From an uncultured Lachnospiraceae bacterium (GTDB lineage Bacteria > Bacillota > Clostridia > Lachnospirales > Lachnospiraceae), in assembly GCA_947589315.1 (NCBI GenBank), contig CANPZE010000011.1, positions 1 through 64,000 of the forward strand: a stretch of 64,000 bases of DNA, given 5' to 3'. This document shows positions 1 to 9,255 of this stretch, in pieces. Numbering within the stretch: position 1 is the stretch's first letter; the number at the start of each line of letters is the position of its first letter. The notes under the pieces are model-generated. The model made no database searches and was not told the origin of the DNA. It worked only from the letters and a program-made list of their open reading frames with translations. The position numbers were made by a program, and so were the translations under genes.

Positions 1-98
1 TATACAGGAGTGAGTGCCAGACTTAAATCTGGTATGGGTATATGAACTGGAATTTACTTTGGCATTCTAGGGTTTTTTTATAGAAATTTATTTTTTAC

Positions 99-127
99 TT
101 GACGAATAGGAGGTTTGCTAATATAAT
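99..127 (+). promoter_or_regulatory. Promoter of rpmH
   Basis: TTGACG at 99-104 and TATAAT at 122-127 are separated by exactly 17 bases, a near-consensus housekeeping sigma promoter. It lies about 50 bases upstream of the rpmH start, whose Shine-Dalgarno AAGGAGG is at 163-169. The first 98 bases hold no gene I recognise and no clear DnaA box; they probably belong to the dnaA-rpmH intergenic region near the origin. Confidence 0.85.
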
Positions 128-178
128 ATGATATACACGTGATTTTGCGTATTTATTAGTTTAAGGAGGTGTATCGGT

Positions 179-313
179 ATGAAAATGACATTTCAGCCAA
201 AGAAGAAATCAAGAAAAAGAGTTCATGGATTTAGAAAGAGAATGCGTACTTCTAACGGAAGAAAAGTGATTGCAAACAGAAGAGCAAAAGGAAGACATAG
301 ATTATCCGCATAG
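179..313 (+). CDS. rpmH: 50S ribosomal protein L34
   Basis: A 44-residue, very basic protein beginning [18 protein letters not shown] and ending KGRHRLSA, which is the full bL34 signature at the family's usual length. L34 is a late-assembling protein of the large ribosomal subunit. AAGGAGG sits 9 bases before the ATG. It heads the rpmH-rnpA-yidD-yidC-jag cluster conserved next to dnaA in Firmicutes, which places this window at the replication origin. Confidence 0.98.
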   Translation: MKMTFQPKKKSRKRVHGFRKRMRTSNGRKVIANRRAKGRHRLSA

Positions 314-334
314 GTCGCAGTTATGTGACCTTTT
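313..334 (+). terminator. Hairpin with T-run between rpmH and rnpA
   Basis: GGTCGCA pairs with TGTGACC (one G-T pair) around a 4-base loop and is followed by TTTT. It overlaps the rpmH stop codon. It may be a weak terminator or attenuator that lets L34 be expressed above RnpA; the T-run is short, so read-through is likely. Confidence 0.4.
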
Positions 335-408
335 CTTCTATTTTTGAAGAAAGTGAGACTGCCTGGAGGTTTATAGTCAAACAGGCAGATCAGAATTAGA
401 GGTTTATC

Positions 409-750
409 GTGTTTCGTTCGATCAAGAAGAATTATGAATTTTTAAATGTGTATCGTTCTGGAAAATCCTATGGGAATAAGTATTTAGTGATGTATGTTCT
501 CAAACGTGATCTGCAGGAGAACAGATTTGGAATAACAGTCAGTAAAAAAGTAGGAAATAGCGTGGTCAGGCATAGGGTTACCAGATTGATAAGGGAAAGT
601 GTCAGACTAAATGAAAATAAGCTGACGACAGGATATGATATGGTATTGATTGCAAGGAATACAGCTAAAGGAAAAAAATTTCAGGATATTGAGAGCGCTT
701 TTTTACATTTATGTAAAAAACATAATTTGATAAGAGATGAATTTGAATGA
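409..750 (+). CDS. rnpA: Ribonuclease P protein component
   Basis: 113 residues, typical for the family. The protein binds RNase P RNA and supports 5' maturation of tRNA precursors. It shows the family pattern: an N-terminal [10 protein letters not shown] segment, then [20 protein letters not shown] containing the conserved arginine-rich RNR-like motif, then a [10 protein letters not shown] strand. The start is GTG at 409, with AGAGG at 398-402. Its stop overlaps the next ATG (ATGA at 747-750), so it is translationally coupled to yidD. Confidence 0.96.
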   Translation: MFRSIKKNYEFLNVYRSGKSYGNKYLVMYVLKRDLQENRFGITVSKKVGNSVVRHRVTRLIRESVRLNENKLTTGYDMVLIARNTAKGKKFQDIESAFLHLCKKHNLIRDEFE

Positions 751-959
751 AAAGATTTTGTATTTTTATTATAAATGCATATCGTAAATATATATCTCCC
801 TTAAAAGGAAGACCTACTTGTATTTATATTCCTTCCTGTTCTCAGTATGCAATTGAGGCTTTGGAAAAATATGGCTTTTGGAAAGGGAGTTTTTTGGCTG
901 TAAAAAGGATATTAAGATGTCATCCATTTGCAAAAGGAGGATATGATCCTCTACCATAA
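747..959 (+). CDS. yidD: Membrane protein insertion efficiency factor YidD
   Basis: 70 residues, the usual length. The hallmark motif [16 protein letters not shown] is present, followed by the conserved [14 protein letters not shown] end. YidD is a small membrane-associated protein that assists YidC-dependent insertion. It starts within the rnpA stop (ATGA overlap) and is followed after about 60 bases by yidC, the standard arrangement. Confidence 0.96.
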   Translation: MKRFCIFIINAYRKYISPLKGRPTCIYIPSCSQYAIEALEKYGFWKGSFLAVKRILRCHPFAKGGYDPLP

Positions 960-1022
960 TATTTTTTGTCATGGCGCTTTTTGTATATGGCAATATTTGG
1001 AACAGACCTGGAGGAATTTGTA

Positions 1023-2270
1023 ATGACAGTGGATGTTATATTAACAACATACCAAGGTGCAATATTGGGACCGATAGCGCGCGTCTTAGGGTATATTTTG
1101 CAGGCCCTGTATGCCGTATTAGCTACGGTAGGTATTGAAAATACTGCTATATGTATCATTTTATTTACTTTTATTGTAAATGCATTGATGATGCCCATGC
1201 AGATCAAGCAGCAAAAATTTGCAAAAATGTCTGCGATTATGAATCCGGAGATAATGGCGATTCAGGAAAAATATAAAAATAAAAAGGATAGGGATTCTCA
1301 GCAAAAGATGTCCTTGGAGACTCAGGCAGTGTATCAGAAGTATGGGGTAAGCCCGGCGGGAGGATGTCTTCCTATATTAATAACTTTTCCGATTTTATTT
1401 GCTTTGTATCGCGTAATTTATAATATACCGGCCTATGTCCCTCAGGTATATGATATCTATGAAGGATTGGCAAAGGCATTGATGAATGCTAATATTACAG
1501 TAGAAGCTTTAGCAGACAAAGAATATATTAAAACTGCTACTTATGTAGTAAACCAGGCAGTAAATAATGCAAAGAGCCATGGGGCAAATATCAACTATTA
1601 TATTGATGTTTTGTCTCAGTATAGTGATTCCAGCTGGAAGGCGTTGTCTTCTGCCTATCCTGATATGAAAACTGCGATCACAGAGACAGCCAGCCGGGCG
1701 GCTCATATTAATTCCTTTTTAAGATTAAATATTGCAGACACGCCAAGCATAAAGTCTGTCAGTATCATAATACCTGTTTTATCTGTCATCACACAGATTA
1801 TCAGTATGAAGGTTAGTATGGCGGGGTCGCCTCAGCAGAATGATACAGATAATCCTACAGCTTCTACAATGAAGACAATGAATACTGTAATGCCTTTTGT
1901 ATCAGGATTTATGTGTCTTCTATTTCCGATCGGCGTAGGTATCTACTGGATCGCTGGTAATATTTTCCGTATTGTGCAGTCTTTCTGTATTAATATTCAT
2001 TTTAATAAATTGGATATGGAAGAGGAAATACAGAAAAATGTGGAAAAGGCCAAGAAGCGTTATGAAAAGATGGGGATTGATCCTTCTACATTGGAAAATG
2101 TAGCAAAGCAAAGGACAAGCAATATTCAAAAGGTAGAAAAGAAATCTACAGGCGTAAGCAATGCAGCAAAGAAAAAGCCGCAAAGTTCTATGAAGAAGAG
2201 TGGAAATGTAAAATACAAAGAAGGTAGTATTGCAGCGTATGCAAATATATTAAACCGAGAAGATAAGTAA
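1023..2270 (+). CDS. yidC: Membrane protein insertase YidC/OxaA
   Basis: About 415 residues. It inserts and folds inner-membrane proteins, alone or with Sec. The OxaA core is visible: a first membrane segment (IENTAICIILFTFIVNALMM), a charged cytoplasmic helical hairpin (IQEKYKNKKDRDSQQKMSLE), the motif GVSPAGGCLPILITFPILFA, and C-terminal membrane segments around SVSIIIPVLSVITQIIS and GFMCLLFPIGVGIYWIAGN. The tail is basic (KKKPQSSMKKSGN), as in the SpoIIIJ group. I chose ATG 1023 because GGAGGA at 1010-1015 is ideally spaced; an in-frame TTG at 966 lacks this. A roughly 100-residue loop between the second and third core segments is longer than in B. subtilis SpoIIIJ. Confidence 0.95.
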   Translation: MTVDVILTTYQGAILGPIARVLGYILQALYAVLATVGIENTAICIILFTFIVNALMMPMQIKQQKFAKMSAIMNPEIMAIQEKYKNKKDRDSQQKMSLETQAVYQKYGVSPAGGCLPILITFPILFALYRVIYNIPAYVPQVYDIYEGLAKALMNANITVEALADKEYIKTATYVVNQAVNNAKSHGANINYYIDVLSQYSDSSWKALSSAYPDMKTAITETASRAAHINSFLRLNIADTPSIKSVSIIIPVLSVITQIISMKVSMAGSPQQNDTDNPTASTMKTMNTVMPFVSGFMCLLFPIGVGIYWIAGNIFRIVQSFCINIHFNKLDMEEEIQKNVEKAKKRYEKMGIDPSTLENVAKQRTSNIQKVEKKSTGVSNAAKKKPQSSMKKSGNVKYKEGSIAAYANILNREDK

Positions 2271-2310
2271 AAGTTTTATTTGCCTGTGGTCAGGCAGAAT
2301 GGAGGCAATT

Positions 2311-3093
2311 ATGTGGGAATGGAAAGAATTTTCTGCAAAGACAGTGGATGAAGCGCTGACAAATGCATTGGTACAATTGGAGACTACAAGTGACAAAATA
2401 GAGTATGAGATTTTGGAAAAGGAAAGTTCCGGCATTCTTGGTTTGTTTAGCAAACCGGCTTTAATTCGCGTTCGGATAAAATATACTCTTCCAGATATTG
2501 CTGAAGACTTTTTGAAAAAAATATTTGAAGCAATGAAGTTGGACGTGAAGATCAATATTAATTACCAGGAAGAGGAGAAAGTACTAGATATTGATCTGAG
2601 CGGAGACCAAATGGGAGTATTGATCGGAAAAAGAGGGGCAACTTTGGATTCCCTTCAGTATTTAGTGAGCCTGATCGTAAATAAGAAAAATGACGATTAT
2701 ATAAAGGTCAAATTAGATACAGAGAACTATAGGGAGAGAAGAAAAGAGACTTTGGAAAATCTGGCCCATAATCTGGCGCAAAAAGTAAAGAGAATTCATA
2801 AGCCTGTTTTTCTGGAGCCTATGAATCCTTATGAGAGAAGAGTAATTCATTCAGCTCTGCAGGGAAATAAATATGTAGAGACACATAGCGAGGGAGAGGA
2901 GCCTTACCGTAAGGTTGTTATAACTCCCAAACCTGGCATGGATAGCGGATATGAAAGAAGAGGAAGATATAATTCTTATAATCGGAATTCAGGAGGTTAT
3001 AACAAAAAAAGATATAATAATTCTTATCGCAAGCCTTATGAGACGGATGTTTTCCAGGGAAGCGATGAAGAAAATATGGAAGAGAATGAATAA
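2311..3093 (+). CDS. jag: RNA-binding protein Jag/KhpB (Jag-N, KH, R3H)
   Basis: 260 residues. Three parts are readable: an N-terminal Jag-N domain (EFSAKTVDEALTNAL to GLFSKPALIRVR), a KH domain with GKRGATLDSLQYLVSLI, and an R3H-type segment with YERRVIHSALQG. KhpB pairs with KhpA in other Firmicutes as an RNA-binding regulator of cell envelope growth. After the R3H part comes a tail of about 45 residues rich in Arg, Tyr, Asn and Gly, probably disordered and RNA-contacting. ATG 2311 has GGAGG 5 bases upstream; the in-frame ATG at 2299 lacks one. Confidence 0.93.
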   Translation: MWEWKEFSAKTVDEALTNALVQLETTSDKIEYEILEKESSGILGLFSKPALIRVRIKYTLPDIAEDFLKKIFEAMKLDVKININYQEEEKVLDIDLSGDQMGVLIGKRGATLDSLQYLVSLIVNKKNDDYIKVKLDTENYRERRKETLENLAHNLAQKVKRIHKPVFLEPMNPYERRVIHSALQGNKYVETHSEGEEPYRKVVITPKPGMDSGYERRGRYNSYNRNSGGYNKKRYNNSYRKPYETDVFQGSDEENMEENE

Positions 3094-3103
3094 AGAATGG
3101 AAA

Positions 3104-3131
3104 GGGGCTGGATCGTATTCAGCCTCTTTTT
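3104..3131 (+). terminator. Intrinsic terminator between jag and mnmE
   Basis: GGGGCTG (3104-3110) pairs with CAGCCTC (3120-3126) around a 9-base loop and is followed by TTTTT. It probably ends or attenuates the rpmH-jag transcript before mnmE. Confidence 0.6.
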
Positions 3132-3153
3132 GTGAAATGGTGGAAGTGCGGAG

Positions 3154-4563
3154 ATGAAAAGGGTTATGAATAATGATACGATAGCTGGTATTGCCAGTGG
3201 AATGGGTGGAGGCATCGGTATTCTCCGTGTTAGCGGTGAAAAGGCTTTATCGGTAGTGGGAGAGATATTTCGTACTCCAGGTTCTGTGAAAGAAAAAAAG
3301 AAATGGGATCCTGGATTTTTTTATCAGCAGAAGAGCCATACCATTCATTATGGTTACATTTTAGATGGAGATAGTATTGTAGATGAGGTTATCGTTCTTT
3401 TAATGAAAGCTCCCAATAGTTATACGAAGGAGGATGTAATAGAAATTGACTCCCATGGAGGAGCTTATGTGGTACAGAAGATTTTTAAGCTTTTATTGAA
3501 AAAGGGAGTTCGGTCGGCAGAGCCGGGAGAATTTACAAAAAGAGCTTTTTTAAATGGAAGGATCGATCTGTCTCAGGCAGAGGCAGTGATGAAAATGATT
3601 TCTTCCCAAAATGATTTTGCTTTGAAGAGCGCAGTACAGCAATTAAAGGGGACCGTATCTCAATATATTGAAGAAATCCGCCAGGAGATTTTGCATGATA
3701 TGAGTTATATTGAAGCGGCGTTAGATGATCCGGAACATATATCTTTAGAAGGTTTTGGAAATCAGCTGTTAAAAAGAACGGAACAACAGATTCTCCGTTT
3801 AGATCAGCTTTTAGATCATTTTGACGATGGCCGGATGCGGTCAGAGGGGATTAATACTGTAATCGTGGGAAAACCGAATGCAGGAAAGTCTTCGCTTATG
3901 AATCTGCTGTTAGATGAAGACAGAGCTATTGTAACGGAGATCCCGGGAACTACGAGAGATCTTCTTGAAGAAAAAATCACTCTGGGAAATATTATATTAA
4001 ATCTGGTAGATACAGCAGGAATTCATGATACTGAAGATTTGGTGGAGAATATTGGAGTAGAGAAAGCAGTTGCTATTATCCAAAAAGCAGATTTTATTAT
4101 TTATGTGGTGGACAGCAGCCGAGAGCTGGAAGAGGCAGATGATAAAATTATAGAATTGGTTCGGGATAAGCAGGGTGTTTTTTTATTGAATAAGGCGGAT
4201 CTTCCTTCTTCTATCGTAAGGGAGGATGTGATCCAAAAGCTTCCCTGGCATTGTATTTCTTTTTCTAATAAGACAGGAGAAGGATTAAAGGAACTGGAAG
4301 ATTATATTACAGATACCTTTTTAAGGGGAGATATTTCGTATAATGACCAGGTCTATTTAACCAGCTTGCGCCATAGAGAGGCTGTGGAGTCCGGCGTAGT
4401 TAGTCTGACCAAATTATTGGACACAATAAAAAATGACATGCCAGAGGATTTCTATACCATTGATATGATGGATGCATATAGAAAGCTGGGATTGATTAAT
4501 GGGGAGACGGCGTCAGAAGATATGATAAATAAGATTTTTCAGGAATTTTGTATGGGTAAATAG
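3154..4563 (+). CDS. mnmE: tRNA uridine-5-carboxymethylaminomethyl modification GTPase MnmE
   Basis: 469 residues. With MnmG it installs the cmnm5 group at U34 of certain tRNAs. The N-terminal formyl-folate-binding domain ([20 protein letters not shown]) precedes a helical domain containing an inserted G domain: P-loop [10 protein letters not shown]2/G3 region [12 protein letters not shown] and DTAG, and G4 NKAD. The C-terminus EFCMGK keeps the catalytic cysteine of the family CIGK motif. An alternative start at ATG 3166 (MNNDTIAG) is also well placed. mnmG follows after 17 bases. Confidence 0.96.
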   Translation: MKRVMNNDTIAGIASGMGGGIGILRVSGEKALSVVGEIFRTPGSVKEKKKWDPGFFYQQKSHTIHYGYILDGDSIVDEVIVLLMKAPNSYTKEDVIEIDSHGGAYVVQKIFKLLLKKGVRSAEPGEFTKRAFLNGRIDLSQAEAVMKMISSQNDFALKSAVQQLKGTVSQYIEEIRQEILHDMSYIEAALDDPEHISLEGFGNQLLKRTEQQILRLDQLLDHFDDGRMRSEGINTVIVGKPNAGKSSLMNLLLDEDRAIVTEIPGTTRDLLEEKITLGNIILNLVDTAGIHDTEDLVENIGVEKAVAIIQKADFIIYVVDSSRELEEADDKIIELVRDKQGVFLLNKADLPSSIVREDVIQKLPWHCISFSNKTGEGLKELEDYITDTFLRGDISYNDQVYLTSLRHREAVESGVVSLTKLLDTIKNDMPEDFYTIDMMDAYRKLGLINGETASEDMINKIFQEFCMGK

Positions 4564-4580
4564 TATTTGCGGTTAGGAGA

Positions 4581-6467
4581 ATGCATATGTCATATACTTA
4601 TGAAAGCTATGATGTAATAGTAATCGGCGCTGGCCATGCCGGTTGTGAGGCAGCGCTGGCCAGCGCAAGATTAGGAATGAAAACATTAGTATTTACTGTG
4701 AGTGTGGACAGTATTGCGATGATGCCTTGCAATCCTAATATCGGCGGCAGTTCTAAGGGACATTTAGTACGAGAGGTCGATGCCCTGGGTGGGGAAATGG
4801 GAAAGAATATTGACAAGACGTTTATTCAAACTAAAATGTTAAATTTGTCAAAGGGACCTGCTGTACATTCCCTTCGGGCTCAGGCAGATAAGAAGGAATA
4901 TAGTTATTCTATGCGCCGGGTTTTGGAGAATACAGAAAATCTGACAATAAAGCAGGGAGAAGTGGCAGAGGTCGTGGTGGAGGATCATTGTGTTAAGGGG
5001 ATAAGAACTGTTTCAGATGGAATTTATCCCTGCCAGGCTGTGATTATGTGTACGGGAACTTATTTACAGGCACGTTGCATCTATGGCGATGTCAGCCAAT
5101 ATACAGGACCTAATGGATTAAGCGCAGCTAATCATCTTACAGACTCTCTGATTCAATTGGGAATTGAGGTACGGCGTTTTAAGACGGGAACTCCCGCCCG
5201 GGTGGATAAGCGTACAATTGATTTTTCTAAAATGGAAGAGCAAAAGGGAGATGAAAAGATCGTACCCTTTTCTTTTACTGATCGTGCCCAGGATTTGGAA
5301 AGGGAACAGGTTTCTTGCTGGCTGACTTATACAAATGCAGAAACGCATAAGATCATTCAAGATAATATTGACCGTTCTCCTTTGTATTCCGGAATGATCC
5401 AGGGAACAGGCCCAAGATATTGTCCATCGATTGAGGACAAGGTAGTACGGTTTGCAGATAAAGAACGTCATCAGGTATTTTTGGAACCGGAAGGAAATTA
5501 TACGAATGAAATGTATATTGGAGGAATGTCCAGCTCCCTTCCCGAAGATGTCCAGCATAAAATGTATCATACTGTACCTGGATTGGAGCATGCGGTCATT
5601 GTGAGGAATGCCTATGCGATAGAATATGATTGTATCGATCCTACGCAGCTCAAGCCTTCTTTAGAGTTTAAAACAATTCATGGATTTTATTCTGCAGGAC
5701 AAGCAAATGGAAGTTCCGGATATGAGGAAGCGGCGGCCCAGGGAATTATTGCAGGCATTAATGCTGCGCGCGGTATCCAAAAATTGGATCCATTAATACT
5801 GGATCGCTCCCAGGCATATATTGGTGTTTTAATTGATGATCTGATTACTAAGGGAACAAACGAGCCTTATCGGATGATGACTTCCCGGGCAGAATATCGT
5901 TTGCTGCTTCGTCAGGATAATGCGGATCTTCGTTTGACAGAACTTGGATACCAGGTAGGGCTGATTTCAGAAGGACGGTATCAGAATCTTTTGAAGAAAA
6001 AAGAATGGATTCAGAAGGAAATAAATCGTTTAAAGGAAAAAACAGTAGGTGCTACAGAAAAGATCCAAAAATTACTTGAAAAGTATGACAGTACGCCGTT
6101 ACAATCAGGCATTACTCTGGCAGAATTATTGAAACGTCCGGAGCTTTCTTATGAAAAATTAGCTCCTGTTGATGAGGAACGTCCGGAACTTCCAGAAGAT
6201 GTAAAGGAGCAGGTAAATATTAATTTGAAATATGAGGGATATATTTCCCGCCAGCTTCATCAGGTAGAACAATTTAAAAAGCTGGAGAAGAAAATAATTC
6301 CTGAAAATATTGATTATAATGAAGTATACAGTTTACGAAAAGAAGCAATCCAGAAATTGAATGATATTCGTCCGAAATCGGTGGGACAGGCCTCAAGAAT
6401 CTCTGGCGTGTCACCGGCAGACATTTCTGTATTGTTGGTATATTTGGAAAAATATATGAAAAAGTAA
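4581..6467 (+). CDS. mnmG: tRNA uridine-5-carboxymethylaminomethyl modification enzyme MnmG (GidA)
   Basis: 628 residues, full length. This is the FAD-binding partner of MnmE. The dinucleotide-binding fold [20 protein letters not shown] is at the N-terminus, followed by [20 protein letters not shown], the GTGTYL segment, and the family signatures [13 protein letters not shown] and [16 protein letters not shown]. It ends with the GidA C-terminal helical domain ([19 protein letters not shown]). It follows mnmE closely and is followed by rsmG, the classical near-origin order. Confidence 0.97.
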   Translation: MHMSYTYESYDVIVIGAGHAGCEAALASARLGMKTLVFTVSVDSIAMMPCNPNIGGSSKGHLVREVDALGGEMGKNIDKTFIQTKMLNLSKGPAVHSLRAQADKKEYSYSMRRVLENTENLTIKQGEVAEVVVEDHCVKGIRTVSDGIYPCQAVIMCTGTYLQARCIYGDVSQYTGPNGLSAANHLTDSLIQLGIEVRRFKTGTPARVDKRTIDFSKMEEQKGDEKIVPFSFTDRAQDLEREQVSCWLTYTNAETHKIIQDNIDRSPLYSGMIQGTGPRYCPSIEDKVVRFADKERHQVFLEPEGNYTNEMYIGGMSSSLPEDVQHKMYHTVPGLEHAVIVRNAYAIEYDCIDPTQLKPSLEFKTIHGFYSAGQANGSSGYEEAAAQGIIAGINAARGIQKLDPLILDRSQAYIGVLIDDLITKGTNEPYRMMTSRAEYRLLLRQDNADLRLTELGYQVGLISEGRYQNLLKKKEWIQKEINRLKEKTVGATEKIQKLLEKYDSTPLQSGITLAELLKRPELSYEKLAPVDEERPELPEDVKEQVNINLKYEGYISRQLHQVEQFKKLEKKIIPENIDYNEVYSLRKEAIQKLNDIRPKSVGQASRISGVSPADISVLLVYLEKYMKK

Positions 6468-6500
6468 TGGTATTTGGAAACTTAACTATAAGGAAAGTAG

Positions 6501-7226
6501 ATGGGAAAAATTTTAATGAAAGAATATTTAAAAAAATTGACCTGTGATTTAGATATTCAAATGACGGAATATCAATTACAGCAATTTGCATTATTTTATG
6601 ATCATTTATTAAAGATAAATAAAGTAATGAATCTTACTGCTATTACAGAAGAGAAGGATGTTGTGATTAAACATTTTATTGACAGTATTTCTATTATGAA
6701 ATACTTTACATTTTCTGATTCTATGTCTGTAATTGATGTGGGGACAGGAGCAGGATTTCCGGGAATTCCATTGGCAATTATGTTTCCTCAGGTTAATTTT
6801 ACTTTAGTGGATTCTTTGAATAAGAGAATACATTTTTTGGATGATGTAATAAAAATCTGTGATTTATTAAATGTAGAAACAATTCATAGCAGAGTGGAAG
6901 ATTTAGGACATAATGAGAAATATCGTGAAAAATATGATGTATGTGTTTCCCGGGCAGTGGCAAATTTATCGACTTTGTTAGAATATTGTTCTCCTTTTGT
7001 GAAAGTGGACGGAATATTTATTTCATATAAATCATTGTCAGCAGAAGAAGAATTAGAAAAAAGCATGGCAGCTCAAAAGAAATTGTCCTGTGAATTAGAA
7101 GAAAAAATTATTTTTAATTTGCAGGATACAGAATATCAAAGAACATATTTACTATTTAGAAAAAAGGATAAATTGATCCATAAATATCCAAGACAAGCTG
7201 GCATTCCTAAAAAATCACCTTTATAA
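6501..7226 (+). CDS. rsmG: 16S rRNA (guanine527-N7)-methyltransferase RsmG (GidB)
   Basis: 241 residues. It methylates N7 of G527 in 16S rRNA; loss confers low-level streptomycin resistance in many bacteria. The SAM-binding motif IDVGTGAGFPGIPLAI is clear, preceded by the GidB signature MNLTAITEEKDVVIKHFIDS and followed by SRAVANLSTLLEYCSPFV. AGGAAAGTAG precedes ATG 6501. It is noticeably AT-rich, like the neighbouring par region. Confidence 0.96.
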   Translation: MGKILMKEYLKKLTCDLDIQMTEYQLQQFALFYDHLLKINKVMNLTAITEEKDVVIKHFIDSISIMKYFTFSDSMSVIDVGTGAGFPGIPLAIMFPQVNFTLVDSLNKRIHFLDDVIKICDLLNVETIHSRVEDLGHNEKYREKYDVCVSRAVANLSTLLEYCSPFVKVDGIFISYKSLSAEEELEKSMAAQKKLSCELEEKIIFNLQDTEYQRTYLLFRKKDKLIHKYPRQAGIPKKSPL

Positions 7227-7292
7227 AATCTAAATTTGATAATTTAAGGATAATTTCATAATAATGTTATAGAATGATAGAAAGAATCATGG

Positions 7293-7382
7293 TATAATAA
7301 TGAACACGCAAGGCGTGTTCATCTTGGGAGAATGCAAAAGCAGCATTCTCAAGGCGTGTTCATCTTTGAAGCATGCGCAGGA
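7293..7382 (+). repeat. Dispersed two-hairpin repeat, copy A (upstream of parA)
   Basis: The module starts with an extended -10 (TGGTATAAT, 7290-7298). Hairpin 1 follows (GAACACGC 7302-7309 with GCGTGTTC 7313-7320), then hairpin 2 (GAGAATGC 7328-7335 with GCATTCTC 7343-7350) and a GCATGCGCAGG tail. A near-identical copy lies at 50462-50551. In this copy a 17-base direct repeat (7309-7325 and 7350-7366) duplicates the right arm of hairpin 1. The left arm could therefore pair with either a proximal or a distal partner, giving mutually exclusive folds. With parS and the par promoter, this fills the 298-base rsmG-parA gap. Confidence 0.75.
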
Positions 7383-7387
7383 AATTG

Positions 7388-7396
7388 TGGTATAAT
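7388..7396 (+). promoter_or_regulatory. Extended -10 promoter of parAB
   Basis: TGG directly before TATAAT (7391-7396) makes an extended -10 element; TTGAAG at 7366-7371 is a possible but 19-base-spaced -35. The predicted transcription start (about 7403) would fall inside the first parS site. Confidence 0.6.
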
Positions 7397-7412
7397 AGTT
7401 TCACGTGAAACA
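7397..7412. promoter_or_regulatory. parS site 1
   Basis: AGTTTCACGTGAAACA matches the 16-base bacterial parS consensus TGTTTCACGTGAAACA at 15 of 16 positions and has the palindromic GTTTCACGTGAAAC core. ParB nucleates here to form the partition complex. It directly abuts the TATAAT box of the par promoter. Confidence 0.9.
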
Positions 7413-7434
7413 TAAAATATTAAAAGAAGAAAAA

Positions 7435-7450
7435 TGTTTCACGTGGAACA
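7435..7450. promoter_or_regulatory. parS site 2
   Basis: TGTTTCACGTGGAACA differs from the parS consensus at a single position. It lies 22 bases after the first site and 75 bases before the parA start, in the presumed parAB leader. Confidence 0.9.
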
Positions 7451-7524
7451 TTGTATATTAATGAAAAGTAATAATTGTTGTATAAAATACGGAGTTATAG
7501 AATATACAAGATTGGAGAAATGGT

Positions 7525-8289
7525 ATGGGAAGAATCATAGCAATATCGAATCAAAAGGGTGGAGTTGGAAAAACGACTACAGCAATTAATTTATCAGCAT
7601 GTCTTGCTGAAAAGGGGAAAAAAGTTCTGGTAATAGATATTGACCCTCAGGGAAATACTACTAGTGGATTGGGAGTTGACAAATCAAAAGTGGAGCATAC
7701 TACTTATGAATTGCTTTTAGGGGAAACTACAGTGTGGGAAGCAATTTATCCCTCTGTAGTGGAGGGACTTTTTGTGATTCCATCGGAACGGGAATTAGCA
7801 GGAGCTGAAATAGAGTTAATAGGAATTACAGATAAAGAATTTATTTTGAAAAAAGAAATAGAAAAAGTAAAAGAAAATTATGATTTTTTGATCATAGATT
7901 GCCCACCTTCTTTAAATACATTAACGGTCAATGCCATGACTACAGCGGATACTGTATTAGTACCGATTCAGTGTGAATATTATGCTTTGGAGGGATTAAG
8001 CGAATTGATCTATACGATTGATCTGGTAAAAAATCGTTTAAATCAAAAACTAGAAATAGAGGGTGTTGTATTTACTATGTATGATGCCAGGACTTGTCTG
8101 TCACTGCAGGTAGTAGAAAATGTAAAAGAAAATTTACATCAGAATATTTATAAAACTATTATTCCAAGAAATGTCAGACTGGCAGAGGCGCCTAGCCATG
8201 GTCTGCCAATTAATTTATATGATTCAAAATCAGCAGGCGCAGACGGATATCGAAATCTGGCAGATGAAGTAATTGAAAGGGGAATTTAA
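7525..8289 (+). CDS. parA: Chromosome partitioning ATPase ParA/Soj
   Basis: 254 residues. A Walker-type ATPase that works with ParB-parS in origin segregation and in control of DnaA. The deviant Walker A motif KGGVGKTTTAINLSA with its signature lysine is at residues 10-24, Walker B VIDIDPQGNTTSGLG follows, and LIIDCPPSLNTLTVNAM is the second family block. The Shine-Dalgarno TTGGAGAAA precedes ATG 7525. parB starts one base after its stop, so the pair is an operon. Confidence 0.97.
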   Translation: MGRIIAISNQKGGVGKTTTAINLSACLAEKGKKVLVIDIDPQGNTTSGLGVDKSKVEHTTYELLLGETTVWEAIYPSVVEGLFVIPSERELAGAEIELIGITDKEFILKKEIEKVKENYDFLIIDCPPSLNTLTVNAMTTADTVLVPIQCEYYALEGLSELIYTIDLVKNRLNQKLEIEGVVFTMYDARTCLSLQVVENVKENLHQNIYKTIIPRNVRLAEAPSHGLPINLYDSKSAGADGYRNLADEVIERGI

Positions 8290-8290
8290 G

Positions 8291-9196
8291 ATGGCGGCAA
8301 GAAAAGGATTAGGAAAAGGGATCGATGCGTTAATACCGGAAACAGAAAAGAGTGTGGAAGCGAAAGCAAAGGCGCAGACAGTAATTAAGGAAATAGATAC
8401 AATAGATATTAATAAAATAGAACCAAATGCAAATCAGCCCAGAAAAGTATTTAATGAGGATGCTATTCAGGAATTGGCAGAGTCTATTAAGCAACATGGC
8501 ATGATCGAACCCTTGATTGTACAAAAAGGGAAAAAGGGCTTTTACACTATTATTGCCGGAGAGAGAAGATGGAGGGCTGCAAAGATTGCAGGTCTTAAAG
8601 AAATTCCTATTGTAGTAAAAGATTATACAGATCAGGAGATTATGGAGATCGCATTGATCGAAAATATTCAAAGAGAAGATTTGAATGCGATTGAAGAAGC
8701 AGAGGCATATAACCGTCTGATAGAGGAATATCATTTAAAGCAGGATGAGGTGGCAGAAAGAGTATCTAAAAGCAGAGTAGCTATTACCAATTCTCTTCGT
8801 CTCCTGAAACTGGATGAGAGAGTGCGTACTATGGTAATCGAGGATAAGATAAAAGCGGGACATGCGAGGACGCTTTTGGGAATTACAGATGGAGATTTTC
8901 AATATCAGGTGGCTGTACAGGTTTTTGATGAAAATCTTAGCGTGAGAGAAACAGAGAAGCTGGTGAAAAAGCTATTAAACCAAAAAGAAAATCCGAAAAA
9001 GGAGACGGAGGAGGAAGAGAAACAAAAGATACTGGTTTATAAAAGTTTTGAAGAGCAGCTGAAAACGATAATGGGAACAAAGGTTAATATTAATCATAAG
9101 AATAAGGGAAGAGGAAAAATTGAAATTGAATATTTTTCTCCGGATGAATTTGATCGGATCATCGGTTTATTGAAGAGCGTAGGAAAAGAACAGTAA
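8291..9196 (+). CDS. parB: Chromosome partitioning protein ParB/Spo0J
   Basis: 301 residues. It is a CTPase DNA clamp that loads at parS. N-terminal ARKGLGKGIDALIP is the ParA-stimulating peptide. The ParB/sulfiredoxin-like domain carries NANQPRK and the CTP-binding GERRWRAAK motif, followed by ENIQREDLNAIEEAEAY and a helix-turn-helix (LKQDEVAERVSKSRVAITNS). The C-terminal dimerisation part follows a charged linker. Start ATG 8291 has GAAAGGGGA upstream. Two cognate parS sites lie just upstream of parA. Confidence 0.97.
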   Translation: MAARKGLGKGIDALIPETEKSVEAKAKAQTVIKEIDTIDINKIEPNANQPRKVFNEDAIQELAESIKQHGMIEPLIVQKGKKGFYTIIAGERRWRAAKIAGLKEIPIVVKDYTDQEIMEIALIENIQREDLNAIEEAEAYNRLIEEYHLKQDEVAERVSKSRVAITNSLRLLKLDERVRTMVIEDKIKAGHARTLLGITDGDFQYQVAVQVFDENLSVRETEKLVKKLLNQKENPKKETEEEEKQKILVYKSFEEQLKTIMGTKVNINHKNKGRGKIEIEYFSPDEFDRIIGLLKSVGKEQ

Positions 9197-9255
9197 GGAT
9201 AACTACATACGAAGCATAAATAAATTGCAGAAAATAGAAAGAAAGGAAAATACAA

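Noticed and set aside
1-98. Search for DnaA boxes and origin elements at the left end
   Set aside because: No TTATCCACA-like boxes are visible; the origin itself is probably left of the window.
966-1022. Upstream extension of yidC from TTG 966
   Set aside because: No ribosome site precedes it, whereas ATG 1023 has GGAGGA at ideal spacing.
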